Of a stretch of 64,000 bases of DNA, positions 17,073 to 26,392 are shown piece by piece. This DNA is from Niveispirillum irakense DSM 11586. Its GTDB lineage: Bacteria; Pseudomonadota; Alphaproteobacteria; Azospirillales; Azospirillaceae. Made by a program: the position numbers and the translations under genes. The stretch lies in assembly GCF_000429645.1 (NCBI RefSeq), contig NZ_AUCG01000002.1, positions 84,526 to 148,525 on the forward strand, given 5' to 3'. Each line of letters begins with the position of its first letter. The first letter of the stretch is position 1. Below the pieces are notes generated by a model, which had not been told where the DNA came from, ran no database searches, and worked only from the letters and a program-made list of their open reading frames with translations.

Positions 17073-18812
17073 GTGAATTTGCGTTCCATCCGCTGTCGCT
17101 TTGGCCGCCCTTTGATCAGGCTGGCCGTTCTGCCCCTGGCAGCCCTTGTTCTTCTCTCCCCCCTTTCCGCTCGTGCTGATGCGCCCAGCGTAACGGCAGC
17201 CATCCAGTCCCGCCTGGTCAGCGGCGTCGGCTTGCCCAAGGGTGACCGCGACGGCCAGGATCTGGAAATTATTGGCCGGTTCTATGAAACCCATGCCATG
17301 GCGCCGCTCTGGATCAGCGGGGGGCGCCCCAATGAAAAGGCCCAGTCCTTGCTTGCCGTGCTGGGCGCGGCGGATGCGGATGGGCTGGACCCACGGGATT
17401 ATGGTGTTCCCCGGATCGCCCCGCTGCTGGAACGGGGCGACAGCGCCGACGCGCTGGCTGAGCTGGAATTGCTGCTGACGCAAAGCGCGCTTTCCTTCGG
17501 GCGCGACCTTGCCACCGGCCGGCTGGAGCCGAGCCGTGTTGATTCCGAGCTTTATGTGGAAAAGCCGGTATTGGATTCCGCCCTGCTGCTTCAGCAATTG
17601 GCGAACAATGCTGATCCGGCGGCCGTGCTGCTGCCGCTGGCCCCGTCGCGGCCGGAATATCTGGCGCTGCGCGAAGCGCTGGTCCTGTATCGCGGGCTGG
17701 CCAAAAATGGTGGCTGGCAGCCGGTGCCCGAGGCCGAACAGTCGCTGCGTCCGGGGGAAAAGGATGCCCGCCTGCCGGCCCTGCGCTCCCGCCTGCGCAT
17801 CACCGGCGAATTGCTGATGACGGCCCCGATCCCGGAAGATCCGGAGCTTTACGACGAGGCGGCGGCTGTTGCGGTGAAGCTGTTCCAGGCCCGTCATGGG
17901 TTGGAACCGGATGGGGTTGTCGGCAAGCAGACGATCCTGGCGCTGAATGTCCCCGCCGAACAGCGGGCCGGCCAGATCATGATGAATATGGAGCGCTGGC
18001 GCTGGATGCCGCGTGACCTGGGGCAGAGCTATCTGCTGGTCAATCTGGCGGCCTTCGGCCTTTCCATGTTCGATCATGGCAAGGTGGTGCATGAGGCGCG
18101 GGTCGTGGTGGGCACCACCTCCACCCGCACACCCGTCTTCTCCCGCAACATGACCTATATGGAAGTGAACCCCTACTGGCATGTGCCGTACAAGATCGTG
18201 CGGGATGAGATCATGCCCAAGGTGCGCCAGGATCCGGATTATCTGGCCAAGCATGGCTATGAATTGCTGCCCGGCAACGGCGTGCGGCAGAAGCCTGGCC
18301 CGCAGAACAGCCTGGGCCGCATCAAGATGATGTTCCCGAACGAGTTCGACATCTATCTGCATGACACGCCGTCCAAGGCCCTGTTCAACCGGGCGCGGCG
18401 CAGCTTCAGCCATGGCTGCATCCGGGTGGAACATCCGTTCGATGTGGCGGAAACCATCCTGCGCCTGACGGGTACGACGGATTGGGATCGCCCGAAGCTG
18501 GATGCGGCACTGGAAAGCGGCCAGCGTACGGTGGTGCGGCTGAAGCGACCGATCCCGGTCTATATCTCCTATTTCACGGCCTTCGTCGCAGCCGACGGCA
18601 AGGTGAATTTCCGCAGCGATATCTATGGGCGCGACCGGAAGCTGGCCAATGCCATGCATGCCGCGGGCATGCGCTGGGATGGCGTCGCGGCGGAAGCCCG
18701 CACAGCCAGCACGGCGGCCGGCGGGGCCGCGCCGATGATTTCCCCCTCCGCCCCGGCGCCGAATGGTGGCAATGGAACCCCGGCGGCGGGATCGGGGAAT
18801 CCTACCCCTTGA
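17073..18812 (+). CDS. murein L,D-transpeptidase, YcbB/LdtD type
   Basis: A 579-residue exported enzyme that makes 3-3 cross-links in peptidoglycan. It has an N-terminal signal/anchor (about 1-35), an N-terminal YcbB-like domain, a peptidoglycan-binding segment (AVAVKLFQARHGLEPDGVVG, about 265-290), then a YkuD catalytic domain (about 300-500) with YMEVNPYWHVPYKIV and the active site SFSHGCIRVEHPFD, Cys449. The C-terminal 45 residues are Ala/Pro/Gly-rich and low in complexity. The start is GTG 17073 after GGGAGGGG. The next gene encodes the matching endopeptidase type, an arrangement also seen in E. coli (ycbB-ycbK). Confidence 0.92.
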   Translation: MNLRSIRCRFGRPLIRLAVLPLAALVLLSPLSARADAPSVTAAIQSRLVSGVGLPKGDRDGQDLEIIGRFYETHAMAPLWISGGRPNEKAQSLLAVLGAADADGLDPRDYGVPRIAPLLERGDSADALAELELLLTQSALSFGRDLATGRLEPSRVDSELYVEKPVLDSALLLQQLANNADPAAVLLPLAPSRPEYLALREALVLYRGLAKNGGWQPVPEAEQSLRPGEKDARLPALRSRLRITGELLMTAPIPEDPELYDEAAAVAVKLFQARHGLEPDGVVGKQTILALNVPAEQRAGQIMMNMERWRWMPRDLGQSYLLVNLAAFGLSMFDHGKVVHEARVVVGTTSTRTPVFSRNMTYMEVNPYWHVPYKIVRDEIMPKVRQDPDYLAKHGYELLPGNGVRQKPGPQNSLGRIKMMFPNEFDIYLHDTPSKALFNRARRSFSHGCIRVEHPFDVAETILRLTGTTDWDRPKLDAALESGQRTVVRLKRPIPVYISYFTAFVAADGKVNFRSDIYGRDRKLANAMHAAGMRWDGVAAEARTASTAAGGAAPMISPSAPAPNGGNGTPAAGSGNPTP

Positions 18813-19012
18813 TCGTGCTTGTTTTTCCTAATTGTTCCCTTGGAAAAATGACCTAGGCCATTCGTCCATTTGTTGCTTGCATCCCCGGTTTCGATCTGCC
18901 ATGACTGCAATCGTGTCCTGCGGCGCACGCGGGCTACCCCAAAAGATTGCGGAATGGAGTGTCTCCCGTGCAACGGTCGCGGGAGGTGGCAGAGACGGAA
19001 GGGATACGCACG

Positions 19013-19675
19013 ATGGTGGCACGGCCGACGACGACCGACCTGATCCTTGGCAACGCCACCGCTGACTCTCCTACCCCGTCCCCTTCTTCCCCATTGGTTC
19101 AGACTGTTGATGGTGAACGGCGCGGCTTCCTGCGCCGGATCGGCGGGCTGGTCCTGGGGGCCGGTGCCGCCATCGCCATGCCGACCATCCTGACCAACCC
19201 GGCCGATGCGGCCCCGCTCTCCTCCCCCCGCCGCAGCCTGTCCTTTGTGTCGCCGCACACGTCGGAAAAGCTCAAGGTCACGTATTTTGCCGATGGTCGC
19301 TATCTGCCGACCGCGCTGTCGGATGTGAATGAGATGCTGCGCGACTGGCGCACGGGTGAACAGGGCAAGATGGACCCCAAGCTGCTGGACCTGCTCTATC
19401 AGCTTCGCCTGCGCCTGCGGACGGAAGAGCCGTTCCAGGTGATTTCCGGCTATCGCTGCCCCAAGACCAACGCGATGCTGGCCTCCAAGTCCGATGGTGT
19501 GGCGAAGAAGAGCCTGCACATGCAGGGCAAGGCCATTGACATCAATGTGACGGGCCGCCAGCTTGCCAAGATCCGTCAGGCCGCTGTCGATCTGAAGCTG
19601 GGCGGCGTGGGCATCTACAGCAAGTCCAACTTCGTGCATGTGGATACCGGTTCGGTCCGCTACTGGGGCGCATGA
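19013..19675 (+). CDS. Tat-exported DUF882/YcbK (MepK-like) murein endopeptidase
   Basis: A 220-residue protein with a twin-arginine signal (ERRGFLRRIGGLVLGAGAA, about residues 36-54) and a peptidase M15-like zinc fold. The metal ligands are suggested by SGYRCPKTN near 145, SLHMQGKAIDINV near 168-180 and NFVHVDTG near 208. E. coli YcbK/MepK cuts 3-3 cross-links, so this protein probably opens the bonds made by the L,D-transpeptidase next to it. In-frame starts further upstream are GTG 18968 (with GGAG) and TTG 18947; the ATG at 19013 gives the more usual N-terminus. Confidence 0.9.
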   Translation: MVARPTTTDLILGNATADSPTPSPSSPLVQTVDGERRGFLRRIGGLVLGAGAAIAMPTILTNPADAAPLSSPRRSLSFVSPHTSEKLKVTYFADGRYLPTALSDVNEMLRDWRTGEQGKMDPKLLDLLYQLRLRLRTEEPFQVISGYRCPKTNAMLASKSDGVAKKSLHMQGKAIDINVTGRQLAKIRQAAVDLKLGGVGIYSKSNFVHVDTGSVRYWGA

Positions 19676-19809
19676 CGCCACCATGATGGCCCCCTGACGA
19701 CGGGCGCCAGGGCGGGTCTTTGCGGCCTCCCCCCTATTGTTTCTCCCCCACTGGACAATTCCGCGCTTTTGCGGCACGCCTCTCCAGCACTGCTGGTAAT
19801 GGAGAGGCG

Positions 19810-20904
19810 ATGTTCGCGCTATTGCTGCGCTTGATGCGCAAGCCCGGTCTGGCTGCTGGCGACGAACTGGTGAAGGCCCGCCTATGGCGGCTGGGCGGTT
19901 GGGTTGCGGTGGTCTGTGCGGCCCATGTCGCCGCCATGATGCTGCTTGAGGGCATGGGCCTTGGCGATGCCTTGTGGCTGACGGCCACCACCATCGTCAC
20001 CGTCGGCTATGGCGACCTTTCTGCGAAAACCGATATCGGCCGGATCGCTACCGTTCTGCTGCTCTATGTCGGCGGCATTTTCGTCGTTGCCAGCCTGGTT
20101 TCGGCTCTGGCCGAATGGTATGGCCGCAAATATGAACGCAAGGCCACGGGGGCCTGGGAGTGGAACTTGTCCAACCATCTGCTTCTCATCGGGGAACCCA
20201 GCGGCGATGTCGTGCAGCATGTCGGCCGGCTGGTCGATCAGGTGCGCGCGCATGAGGATTGGGCCGGCGTGCCGGTCCAGATGCTGACCCGCGCCTTCGC
20301 GGATGGACGTCTGCCGGTGGCGCTTGCCGATCGCGGGATCGTGCATGTCACCGGATCGCCGGTCGATTCGCAGGCACTTGCCCGGTCTACGCCGGAAAAG
20401 GCGCGCTGCATCCTGGTTTTCTCCAACTCCGAAACGGACCGCGAGGCAACGGCGCGGGTATTGGATACAGTGCTGCGTCTGCGCGAACGGGCGCCCACCG
20501 TTCCGCTGGTGGCGGAATGTGTGGATATTGGCGACCATGAAAGGCTGACCCGTCTGGGTCAGGCCCAGCCGATCCGCGTCATGCACGGCTATCCGGAGGT
20601 GGCGGCCCGCGCCATTGTCAGCCCCGGCTCCGAAGCGCTGATTGAGCAGCTTTTCACCGCCGAAGGCGATGAATGCCGCCGCATCGACCTGCCGCGTGTG
20701 TGGGAGGGTGAATGGCTGGACCTGTTGGTCACGCTGGCGAAGGCTGGTATCGGCACACCCATTGGGTGCCGCTGCGTCGAGACGGGCGCCATCCTGTCCA
20801 ATCCGCTGGGCCGCCGGGTGAAAACCGATGCCCTGTTCCTGATCGTTGGCGATGCGCGCCAGGCCAGGGCGGCGGCGGATACGGCGAAGCTGCTTTTCAC
20901 CTGA
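19810..20904 (+). CDS. potassium channel with RCK/TrkA-N domain
   Basis: A 364-residue two-helix channel of the Kch type. TM1 (about 18-45) and TM2 (about 77-102) flank the pore helix and selectivity filter TTIVTVGYGD near 62-71. The cytoplasmic part has a Rossmann-like RCK domain (LLLIGEPSGDVVQHV near 123) that normally binds NAD(H) or cations, and a C-terminal TrkA-C-like end. The glycine pattern of the nucleotide loop (IGEPSGD) is not the classical GxGxxG. The ATG at 19810 follows GGAGAGGCG. It converges on addB, ending 23 bases from its stop, in the position where addA is often found. Confidence 0.85.
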   Translation: MFALLLRLMRKPGLAAGDELVKARLWRLGGWVAVVCAAHVAAMMLLEGMGLGDALWLTATTIVTVGYGDLSAKTDIGRIATVLLLYVGGIFVVASLVSALAEWYGRKYERKATGAWEWNLSNHLLLIGEPSGDVVQHVGRLVDQVRAHEDWAGVPVQMLTRAFADGRLPVALADRGIVHVTGSPVDSQALARSTPEKARCILVFSNSETDREATARVLDTVLRLRERAPTVPLVAECVDIGDHERLTRLGQAQPIRVMHGYPEVAARAIVSPGSEALIEQLFTAEGDECRRIDLPRVWEGEWLDLLVTLAKAGIGTPIGCRCVETGAILSNPLGRRVKTDALFLIVGDARQARAAADTAKLLFT

Positions 20905-20927
20905 CGGGCAAGCGGGGGAACCGCCCC

Positions 20928-23909
20928 TTACCCTTCCTCCCCCCCGCCGGCTGACCATTCCGCGATACGGGCCAGATGGGCGTAATCGGTGAAGCGGGGA
21001 GCCCAGGCGGGGCGGGGCTGGCTGCGATAGGGCATGGTCGGATCGTCAAAGGCTGCGATCAGCGCCAGCAGCCCGTCGCGGGCATCAGCGGCCAGTTCCG
21101 CCGTATCATCACGCAGGCGCAGGATGGTGCCGGCCGGGTCACCCCCGGTCAGACGCCAGAATTCCAAGCCATCCACTGCTGCCGGGCCGATGCCGGTAAA
21201 GCCGCCGGCCTCGGCAATCAAGGCTTCCAGCGGTAATTGCGGTGCCTTGCCCAGCCGCACCTCCTTGCCGGTGGGTGGCTGGCCGGTTTTGTAATCCACC
21301 AGCACCACGCCGCCCGTGGCGGTGCGGTCAATGCGGTCGGCCTTGGCGGTCAGGATGAAATCGCCGCCGGGGGCGGGCAGGGTGATGCTGCCCGTCACCT
21401 CGGTCGCCAGCGGCTTTGTTTCAGGGCGGCGGGCCGATTCGGCTTCCAGGAACCAGGCGGCCACCCGTTCAAACCGGGGCCACCAGAAGGCTTGCACCCC
21501 CGGCTGGTCCAGCAGGTCGCCAAAGGCCTGCCGGCCACAGGCCAGCAGTTCTGACAGGGCGTTGGGTGGCAGGTGATTGGGATGGCGCTGGATGAACAGT
21601 TCCAGCGCCTTGTGCAGGATTTCCCCCCGTTCCGCCGCGCCCGGATCGGCATCGATCGGCTCCAGCGCTTCCAGGTCCAGGATTTTGCGGGCATAGATGG
21701 CGTAGGGGTCGCGCATCCAGGTTTCGATCTGCGTCACGGACAGCCGGCGGGGCCGGGCGGTCACGGGCGGGGTGGGGGCCGGGGCCGGGCAGGGGCGTAC
21801 CCGCGCCGGCCGGTCCAGGGCCTGATGGATGGCGCGGTAGCGTTCCGCCGCTACGGCAATCTCCCCCCGCCGGCCCGCCTTGGCCAACACCGTGTCCAGC
21901 CGCAGCAACCAGCGCGACGGCACGGTCGGCGTGCCATCCACCCGTTCCGACCGGGAAAGGTAAAGCGTGCGCGCACCGGTGGCCTGGGCAAAGTCATGCG
22001 CCGCCTGTCCCACCTGCTGTTCCGGCGATGGCAGGCCGAAGCGGGTGCGCATGGGGCGCGACATCCAGGGGTCGGGCGGCGGGGCGGGGGGCCATGTCCC
22101 CTCGTTCAGCCCGGCCAGCACCATCACGTCAAACTGCTGCAGCCGCGCTTCCATCAAGCCCAGGATATGCAGGCGCGGATGCAGGCCAAAGGCCGGGCGC
22201 ACCGGCCTGCCTGACACCAGCACCTCCATCAGGCCGGCATAATCGCGCCCGCCCATCAGGGGATATCCGGCAGCGGCATCGCGCAATTCATCAATGAAAT
22301 CCGCCGCCGCCTCGCCATCCTTGTCGCGCCATAACCGCTCGTCGCCGGGTTCTTCTTCCAGGGCGGCCATGGCTTCCGCCGCACCGACATGCAGGCGCAG
22401 CCAGTCGATCAGTTCCCGGCTTTCCCCATCCTGCACGGCGGCGACAAAGGCGCCCAGCCGTGCATCCAGCCGGTCCACCAGGGCCAGCAGGTCGGCCTTC
22501 AGGGCGGGATTGTCCAACTGGCGGCGGGAGGCATTTTCCAGCGCCCGGCGCAGCCCGTCCAGCCCGGCGGCGGGGCGGGGGCCGCGCAGCACGGCCTTTT
22601 CCAACTGGCGGCCCAGCCGGCGCAGGGCACCCGCCGCCAGCCCACCCCCGGCCAGCGGATGTTTCAGCAGCGACAGCAGCGGGATAGGGGCACCCTGCAC
22701 GGCGAAATCCGCGATCACGCGCAGGAAGCTGCCCACCGGCGTCTGGGCCAGGGGGCGGCCAGCACTGTCATCCACGCTGATGTTCCAGCGCCGCAATTCC
22801 GTCGCCACCCTTCGGGCCAGATTGCGGTCGGGCGTTATCAGGGCGGCGGTGCGTTCCGGCACCTCCAGCGCTTCGCGCAGGATCAGGGCGATGATGCCAG
22901 CCTCCTCCTGCGGGGTGGTGGCGTCAATCCGGTGCAGCCCGTCCAGCGCGGCGGGGTCGATGGCTTCCATGTCGCGCCAGGCTTCCGTCGTGCCGGCGGG
23001 GCGCATGGCCTCTGCAATCAGGCGGGTACGGGCGGCGGGGCTGGCGGGGCGGATCGTGCCCGGCACCGGCCAGGGCTTCACGGCCTCGCGTTCCACCCCC
23101 AGCCGGCCCAGCAACTGTTTCAGCGCGAATTGGGGATGCGCCTCGTCCAAGGCGGCCCAAGTATCGGCGTCAATATCCTGGTCCAGGCCGGGCAGAACCA
23201 CAGCCCCCTGTGGCAGCCGGGCGATGGTGGCCAGCAGGTCGGCGGCGGCGGGGATGGTGCCGGTGGAGCCGGCGGCGATCACCGGATGGTCGGGCGGGTT
23301 CAGTTCCAGCGCCTTGGCAAAGGCGGCCAGCCGGTTGTTGCGCTCCGTCGCCGGGTCCACCAGTCCCAGTTCACCCAGAATGGCCGGCCACTGGTCGATG
23401 ATGATGGACAGGAAGGACAGGGTGACCTGCCAATGTTCGGCATAATCCTCCGGCACCAGGGTGCGCAGCCGGTCGAAATCCAGCCCTTCCGTCTGGGCCT
23501 GGTCCAGCAGACGCGCCAGCTCCCGCCCCAGCCGGGCGGCCTGGGCCTTGGTCTTGGCGAAATTGTCGCCGGCGGCCAGCACGGCGCGCGACAGCAGCAA
23601 TTGCCGGCGTAAGGCCCCGATGGCTGGCGGCAGGTCCAGACCGCCCGCCACGCCGGCCAGCCCTTCCAGCATCAACGCCACTTCATCGGCATCCACATCG
23701 CCCAGCGGTGCCATCCGTGGCAGCAGCACGGGCCGCCCGCCGGACAGGCGCAAAAACGCCTCCCGCAGCGACCGCCCGGCGCGCGCCGTGGGCAGCAGGA
23801 TGGTGAAGCGGCTCAGCGCCAGCGCATCCCCGCCCGCCCGCACCCAAAGCCCGGCGGCCAGCGCATCAACGAAGGACAGGTTTGGCGGCAGGGTGAAGAT
23901 GGTGGGCAT
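20928..23909 (-). CDS. addB: double-strand break repair protein AddB
   Basis: A 993-residue alphaproteobacterial AddB, partner of the helicase-nuclease AddA in processing broken DNA ends for RecA. The N-terminus (FTILLPTARAGRSLREAFL) is a helicase-like domain without a good Walker A. GLNEGTWPP near 590 and LSRSERVDGTPTVPSRWL near 655 are family marks. The C-terminal PD-(D/E)xK nuclease has RGEILHKALELF near 757 and VVLVDYKTGQPPTGKEV near 870. It is full length and ends normally. In relatives addA follows directly; here the plus-strand K+ channel gene occupies that side. It follows murU in the conserved tsaE-amgK-murU-addB order. Confidence 0.92.
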   Translation of the reverse strand: MPTIFTLPPNLSFVDALAAGLWVRAGGDALALSRFTILLPTARAGRSLREAFLRLSGGRPVLLPRMAPLGDVDADEVALMLEGLAGVAGGLDLPPAIGALRRQLLLSRAVLAAGDNFAKTKAQAARLGRELARLLDQAQTEGLDFDRLRTLVPEDYAEHWQVTLSFLSIIIDQWPAILGELGLVDPATERNNRLAAFAKALELNPPDHPVIAAGSTGTIPAAADLLATIARLPQGAVVLPGLDQDIDADTWAALDEAHPQFALKQLLGRLGVEREAVKPWPVPGTIRPASPAARTRLIAEAMRPAGTTEAWRDMEAIDPAALDGLHRIDATTPQEEAGIIALILREALEVPERTAALITPDRNLARRVATELRRWNISVDDSAGRPLAQTPVGSFLRVIADFAVQGAPIPLLSLLKHPLAGGGLAAGALRRLGRQLEKAVLRGPRPAAGLDGLRRALENASRRQLDNPALKADLLALVDRLDARLGAFVAAVQDGESRELIDWLRLHVGAAEAMAALEEEPGDERLWRDKDGEAAADFIDELRDAAAGYPLMGGRDYAGLMEVLVSGRPVRPAFGLHPRLHILGLMEARLQQFDVMVLAGLNEGTWPPAPPPDPWMSRPMRTRFGLPSPEQQVGQAAHDFAQATGARTLYLSRSERVDGTPTVPSRWLLRLDTVLAKAGRRGEIAVAAERYRAIHQALDRPARVRPCPAPAPTPPVTARPRRLSVTQIETWMRDPYAIYARKILDLEALEPIDADPGAAERGEILHKALELFIQRHPNHLPPNALSELLACGRQAFGDLLDQPGVQAFWWPRFERVAAWFLEAESARRPETKPLATEVTGSITLPAPGGDFILTAKADRIDRTATGGVVLVDYKTGQPPTGKEVRLGKAPQLPLEALIAEAGGFTGIGPAAVDGLEFWRLTGGDPAGTILRLRDDTAELAADARDGLLALIAAFDDPTMPYRSQPRPAWAPRFTDYAHLARIAEWSAGGGEEG

Positions 23910-23967
23910 GGGGACCGGGGGCTTGGGGAAAAGGTGTCAGATGAAGCATGGCGCCACCGCAATTCTT

Positions 23968-24069
23968 CCGTCCTTCCCGCGAAGGCGGGAAACCATGCGA
24001 CGTGGCAGCCTTCACACTATTTCCCAGTGGGAAGCGTTTGCTGGATTCCCGCCTTCGCGGGAATGACGG
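23968..24069. repeat. bipartite hairpin repeat, copy 3 (between murU and addB)
   Basis: The left arm TTCCCGCGAAGGCGGGAA and the right arm TTCCCGCCTTCGCGGGAA are hairpins and are inverted copies of each other, with flanking CCGTC/GACGG pairing and a CTGGATTCC tail. This matches the widespread alphaproteobacterial repeat core CCCGCGAAGGCGGG. It lies between murU and addB, both minus strand. Confidence 0.85.
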
Positions 24070-24127
24070 TGACAGAGTGGAAATGCCGGTGACAAAATAT
24101 CTTTATTGCCGATGGAAGCGATGCCCC

Positions 24128-24868
24128 TTACGGCACCACTTCCCGGCCCGCCGGGTCGCGTAAGTGCGCATCCACCAGCGGCACGGCGTCGGGCGTGCCG
24201 ACATGGTACCAGTTGCCATCATGGCGCAGCCCGTACAGCCGGCCGGCGGCTTCCGCCTCCCGCCAGATCACGCTTTGGGAAAAGGCACCGGCGGGGCGGT
24301 CATGGAACAGTTCCGGCTTCATGATGGCCACGCCCGCCATCACGAACGGGCTGACCTCACCCTCCACGCGGGAGGAAAGCAACCCGTCCGGGTCCATATG
24401 GAAATCGCCGCGCCCGTCATAGCCGATGGCGGTGGCCGTTGGCGTTACCAGCAGCAGGCAATCCATCTTCGCCGGGTCCCAGGCCTGGGCCAGCCGCGTC
24501 AGCGCGGGCACCGGCCCGTCCAGCCAGACAATATCGGCATTGATGGTGAAGAAGGGGGCATCGCCCAACAGCGGCAGGGCGTTGCGGATGCCGCCGCCGG
24601 TTTCCAGCACCTCTTTCTCGTGCGAACAGGTGATGCGGGGGGCGGGGGCGGTGCGGGCGGCCAGATGGGCGTTGATCTTGTCGGCCAGCCAGTGGGTGTT
24701 CACCACCGCCTCTTCCACGCCGGCCTGGGCCAGCCGGTCCAGCACATGGTCCAGCATCGGCTGCCCACCAACCGCGATCAGCGGTTTCGGCACGGTCAGC
24801 GTGATCGGCCGCATCCGCATTCCCAGTCCGGCGGCCAGCACCATGGCCCGCTTCGGCATGTCACCCAT
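24128..24868 (-). CDS. murU: N-acetylmuramate alpha-1-phosphate uridylyltransferase
   Basis: A 246-residue nucleotidyltransferase that makes UDP-MurNAc from MurNAc-1-phosphate and UTP in the anabolic cell-wall recycling route. The N-terminal GLGMRMRPITLTVPKPLIAV is the nucleotidyltransferase signature, and metal-binding NADIVWLDG lies near 113. The adjacent amgK makes its substrate, which strongly supports the name over a generic sugar-1-phosphate enzyme. Twenty-one bases separate it from amgK. The pathway bypasses de novo UDP-MurNAc synthesis and is associated with fosfomycin tolerance in Pseudomonas and Caulobacter. Confidence 0.92.
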   Translation of the reverse strand: MGDMPKRAMVLAAGLGMRMRPITLTVPKPLIAVGGQPMLDHVLDRLAQAGVEEAVVNTHWLADKINAHLAARTAPAPRITCSHEKEVLETGGGIRNALPLLGDAPFFTINADIVWLDGPVPALTRLAQAWDPAKMDCLLLVTPTATAIGYDGRGDFHMDPDGLLSSRVEGEVSPFVMAGVAIMKPELFHDRPAGAFSQSVIWREAEAAGRLYGLRHDGNWYHVGTPDAVPLVDAHLRDPAGREVVP

Positions 24869-24889
24869 TCATCATTCTCCCAAGGGGCG

Positions 24890-25921
24890 TCAGGCCCCCT
24901 CTTTCGCCAAATTCAGAATATGCCCCACCGCGCCATCCGGGGGCAAATGGTCGGCCATGAAGGCGGCGACAGGGGCCAGCAATGGATGGCGGATCGCGTG
25001 GGCAAACTGCCCCCAGACACGGGGCAGGAAGGCCAGTTGGCGACGGCTGCCGCCCTGGGCGCAAAGCTGCGCCACCCGGCCCAGGATGCGGGCATGGCGC
25101 ATCGCCCCCATCACAGCATAGCTGGCGTTGAACGCATCCGGTTCAACCCCTGGCCGGGCTGCCAGATAGCGCTGGCGCATCGCGGCCTGGATATCCGGCG
25201 GCACATCGCGCCGTGCATCTTCCAGCAGGGACAGCAGGTCATAGCTGACCGGGCCGATGCCGGCATCCTGCACATCCAGCAGGCCGCAGGCTTTCACCCC
25301 GTCGCGGTCTGGCAGCCACATCAGGTTGCCGGGATGGTAATCCCGCAGCAGCAGGCTGACCGGCAGCAGGCCCAGCACGCTTTCCAGCACCGCCCGCCAC
25401 GCCCCATCCAGGGCCGTTCGGGACAGGGCCGTCAGCGGCTGGCCCGCGGCGGTGAAATAGGCATCGCCAAACAGGCCGACCTGGGCGCTGAACAGGGCCA
25501 GATCATAGCGGGGCAGGCCCGCCGCCCCCGGCTGGTCCAGCCGGAAATGGTCATGCAGGTGGATCAGCACATCGGTTGCCACCTGGTAGAGCGGCCAGGG
25601 ATCGGCTCCGTTTTCCAGCAGCCGGGCAAAACTGTCATCGCCATAATCTTCCAGCAGCAGCAGCCCCTGATCGGGTGCTGCGGCGTGGATGGTGGGCGCA
25701 GACAGGCCGCAGCCGCGCAGCAGATCACAGACCTGGATGAAGGGCGGCACCTGCGCCGCACCCGCCCCTTCCGCATCCATCAGGATGGCGCTGGGCGGCG
25801 GACCTGCGGCTTGGGTCAGCCTTTCATACCGCCGGGTGGACCAGTCGGCCCCCATGGCAACCCGTTCGGCCTCCTGCCAGCCGGCATCGGCCAGAAAGCG
25901 GATGATGTCTCCTTCCCGCAT
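24890..25921 (-). CDS. amgK: anomeric MurNAc/GlcNAc kinase
   Basis: A 343-residue kinase of the aminoglycoside-phosphotransferase fold that phosphorylates MurNAc and GlcNAc at C1. The catalytic loop LLRDYHPGNLMWLP lies near 225-238 and the metal-binding LLDVQDAGIGPVSYDLLSLL near 248-267. The start ATG at 25921 shares one base with the tsaE stop (TGATG), so the two are translationally coupled; a longer upstream frame is only the shadow of tsaE. Part of the peptidoglycan-recycling pair with murU. Confidence 0.93.
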   Translation of the reverse strand: MREGDIIRFLADAGWQEAERVAMGADWSTRRYERLTQAAGPPPSAILMDAEGAGAAQVPPFIQVCDLLRGCGLSAPTIHAAAPDQGLLLLEDYGDDSFARLLENGADPWPLYQVATDVLIHLHDHFRLDQPGAAGLPRYDLALFSAQVGLFGDAYFTAAGQPLTALSRTALDGAWRAVLESVLGLLPVSLLLRDYHPGNLMWLPDRDGVKACGLLDVQDAGIGPVSYDLLSLLEDARRDVPPDIQAAMRQRYLAARPGVEPDAFNASYAVMGAMRHARILGRVAQLCAQGGSRRQLAFLPRVWGQFAHAIRHPLLAPVAAFMADHLPPDGAVGHILNLAKEGA

Positions 25922-26379
25922 CACGCCACCTCCGCCAGCCGTGCCGCCCATTTGCCCCGCCCCGTCAGGGTAGCGCGGCGGCTGTCCGGGCCGGTGATGG
26001 TGATGTCGATATCCAGCCGGTCGGGCGGCATCAGTGGTCCCAGCCGGTCCGGCCATTCCACCAGCGCGCAATCCTGCACCGCCTCCTCCCAGCCCAGTTC
26101 CACCACTTCCGCCGGGTCGGTCAGCCGATACAGGTCAAAATGCCAGAGCGGCGGAGACAGGTGATCATACTGCTGCACCAGGGTGAAGGTGGGGCTGGGC
26201 ACTTCCTCTGCCGGGTCATCGGCCAGATGGCGGATCAAGGCCCGGCAGAAGGCGCTTTTGCCGGCGCCCAGATCGCCGCGCAGGGCCAGCATGTCGCCGG
26301 CCCGCAGCCAGCCGGCTACCTTCGCGGCCAGGGCCGCCGTGGCATCTTCATCGGCAAGATCAAAAACAAGGCTGGTCAT
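25921..26379 (-). CDS. tsaE: tRNA threonylcarbamoyladenosine biosynthesis ATPase
   Basis: A 152-residue P-loop protein that drives TsaB-TsaD turnover in making the t6A base 37 of ANN-decoding tRNAs. Walker A is RGDLGAGKSAFCRAL near 34-48, followed by PSPTFTLVQQY near 61 and HFDLYRL near 79, then LVEWPDRLG with the family's EWP element near 106. It begins 13 bases after the stop of the AAA ATPase gene and overlaps amgK. Confidence 0.95.
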   Translation of the reverse strand: MTSLVFDLADEDATAALAAKVAGWLRAGDMLALRGDLGAGKSAFCRALIRHLADDPAEEVPSPTFTLVQQYDHLSPPLWHFDLYRLTDPAEVVELGWEEAVQDCALVEWPDRLGPLMPPDRLDIDITITGPDSRRATLTGRGKWAARLAEVA

Positions 26380-26392
26380 CTGATACAGGCCC

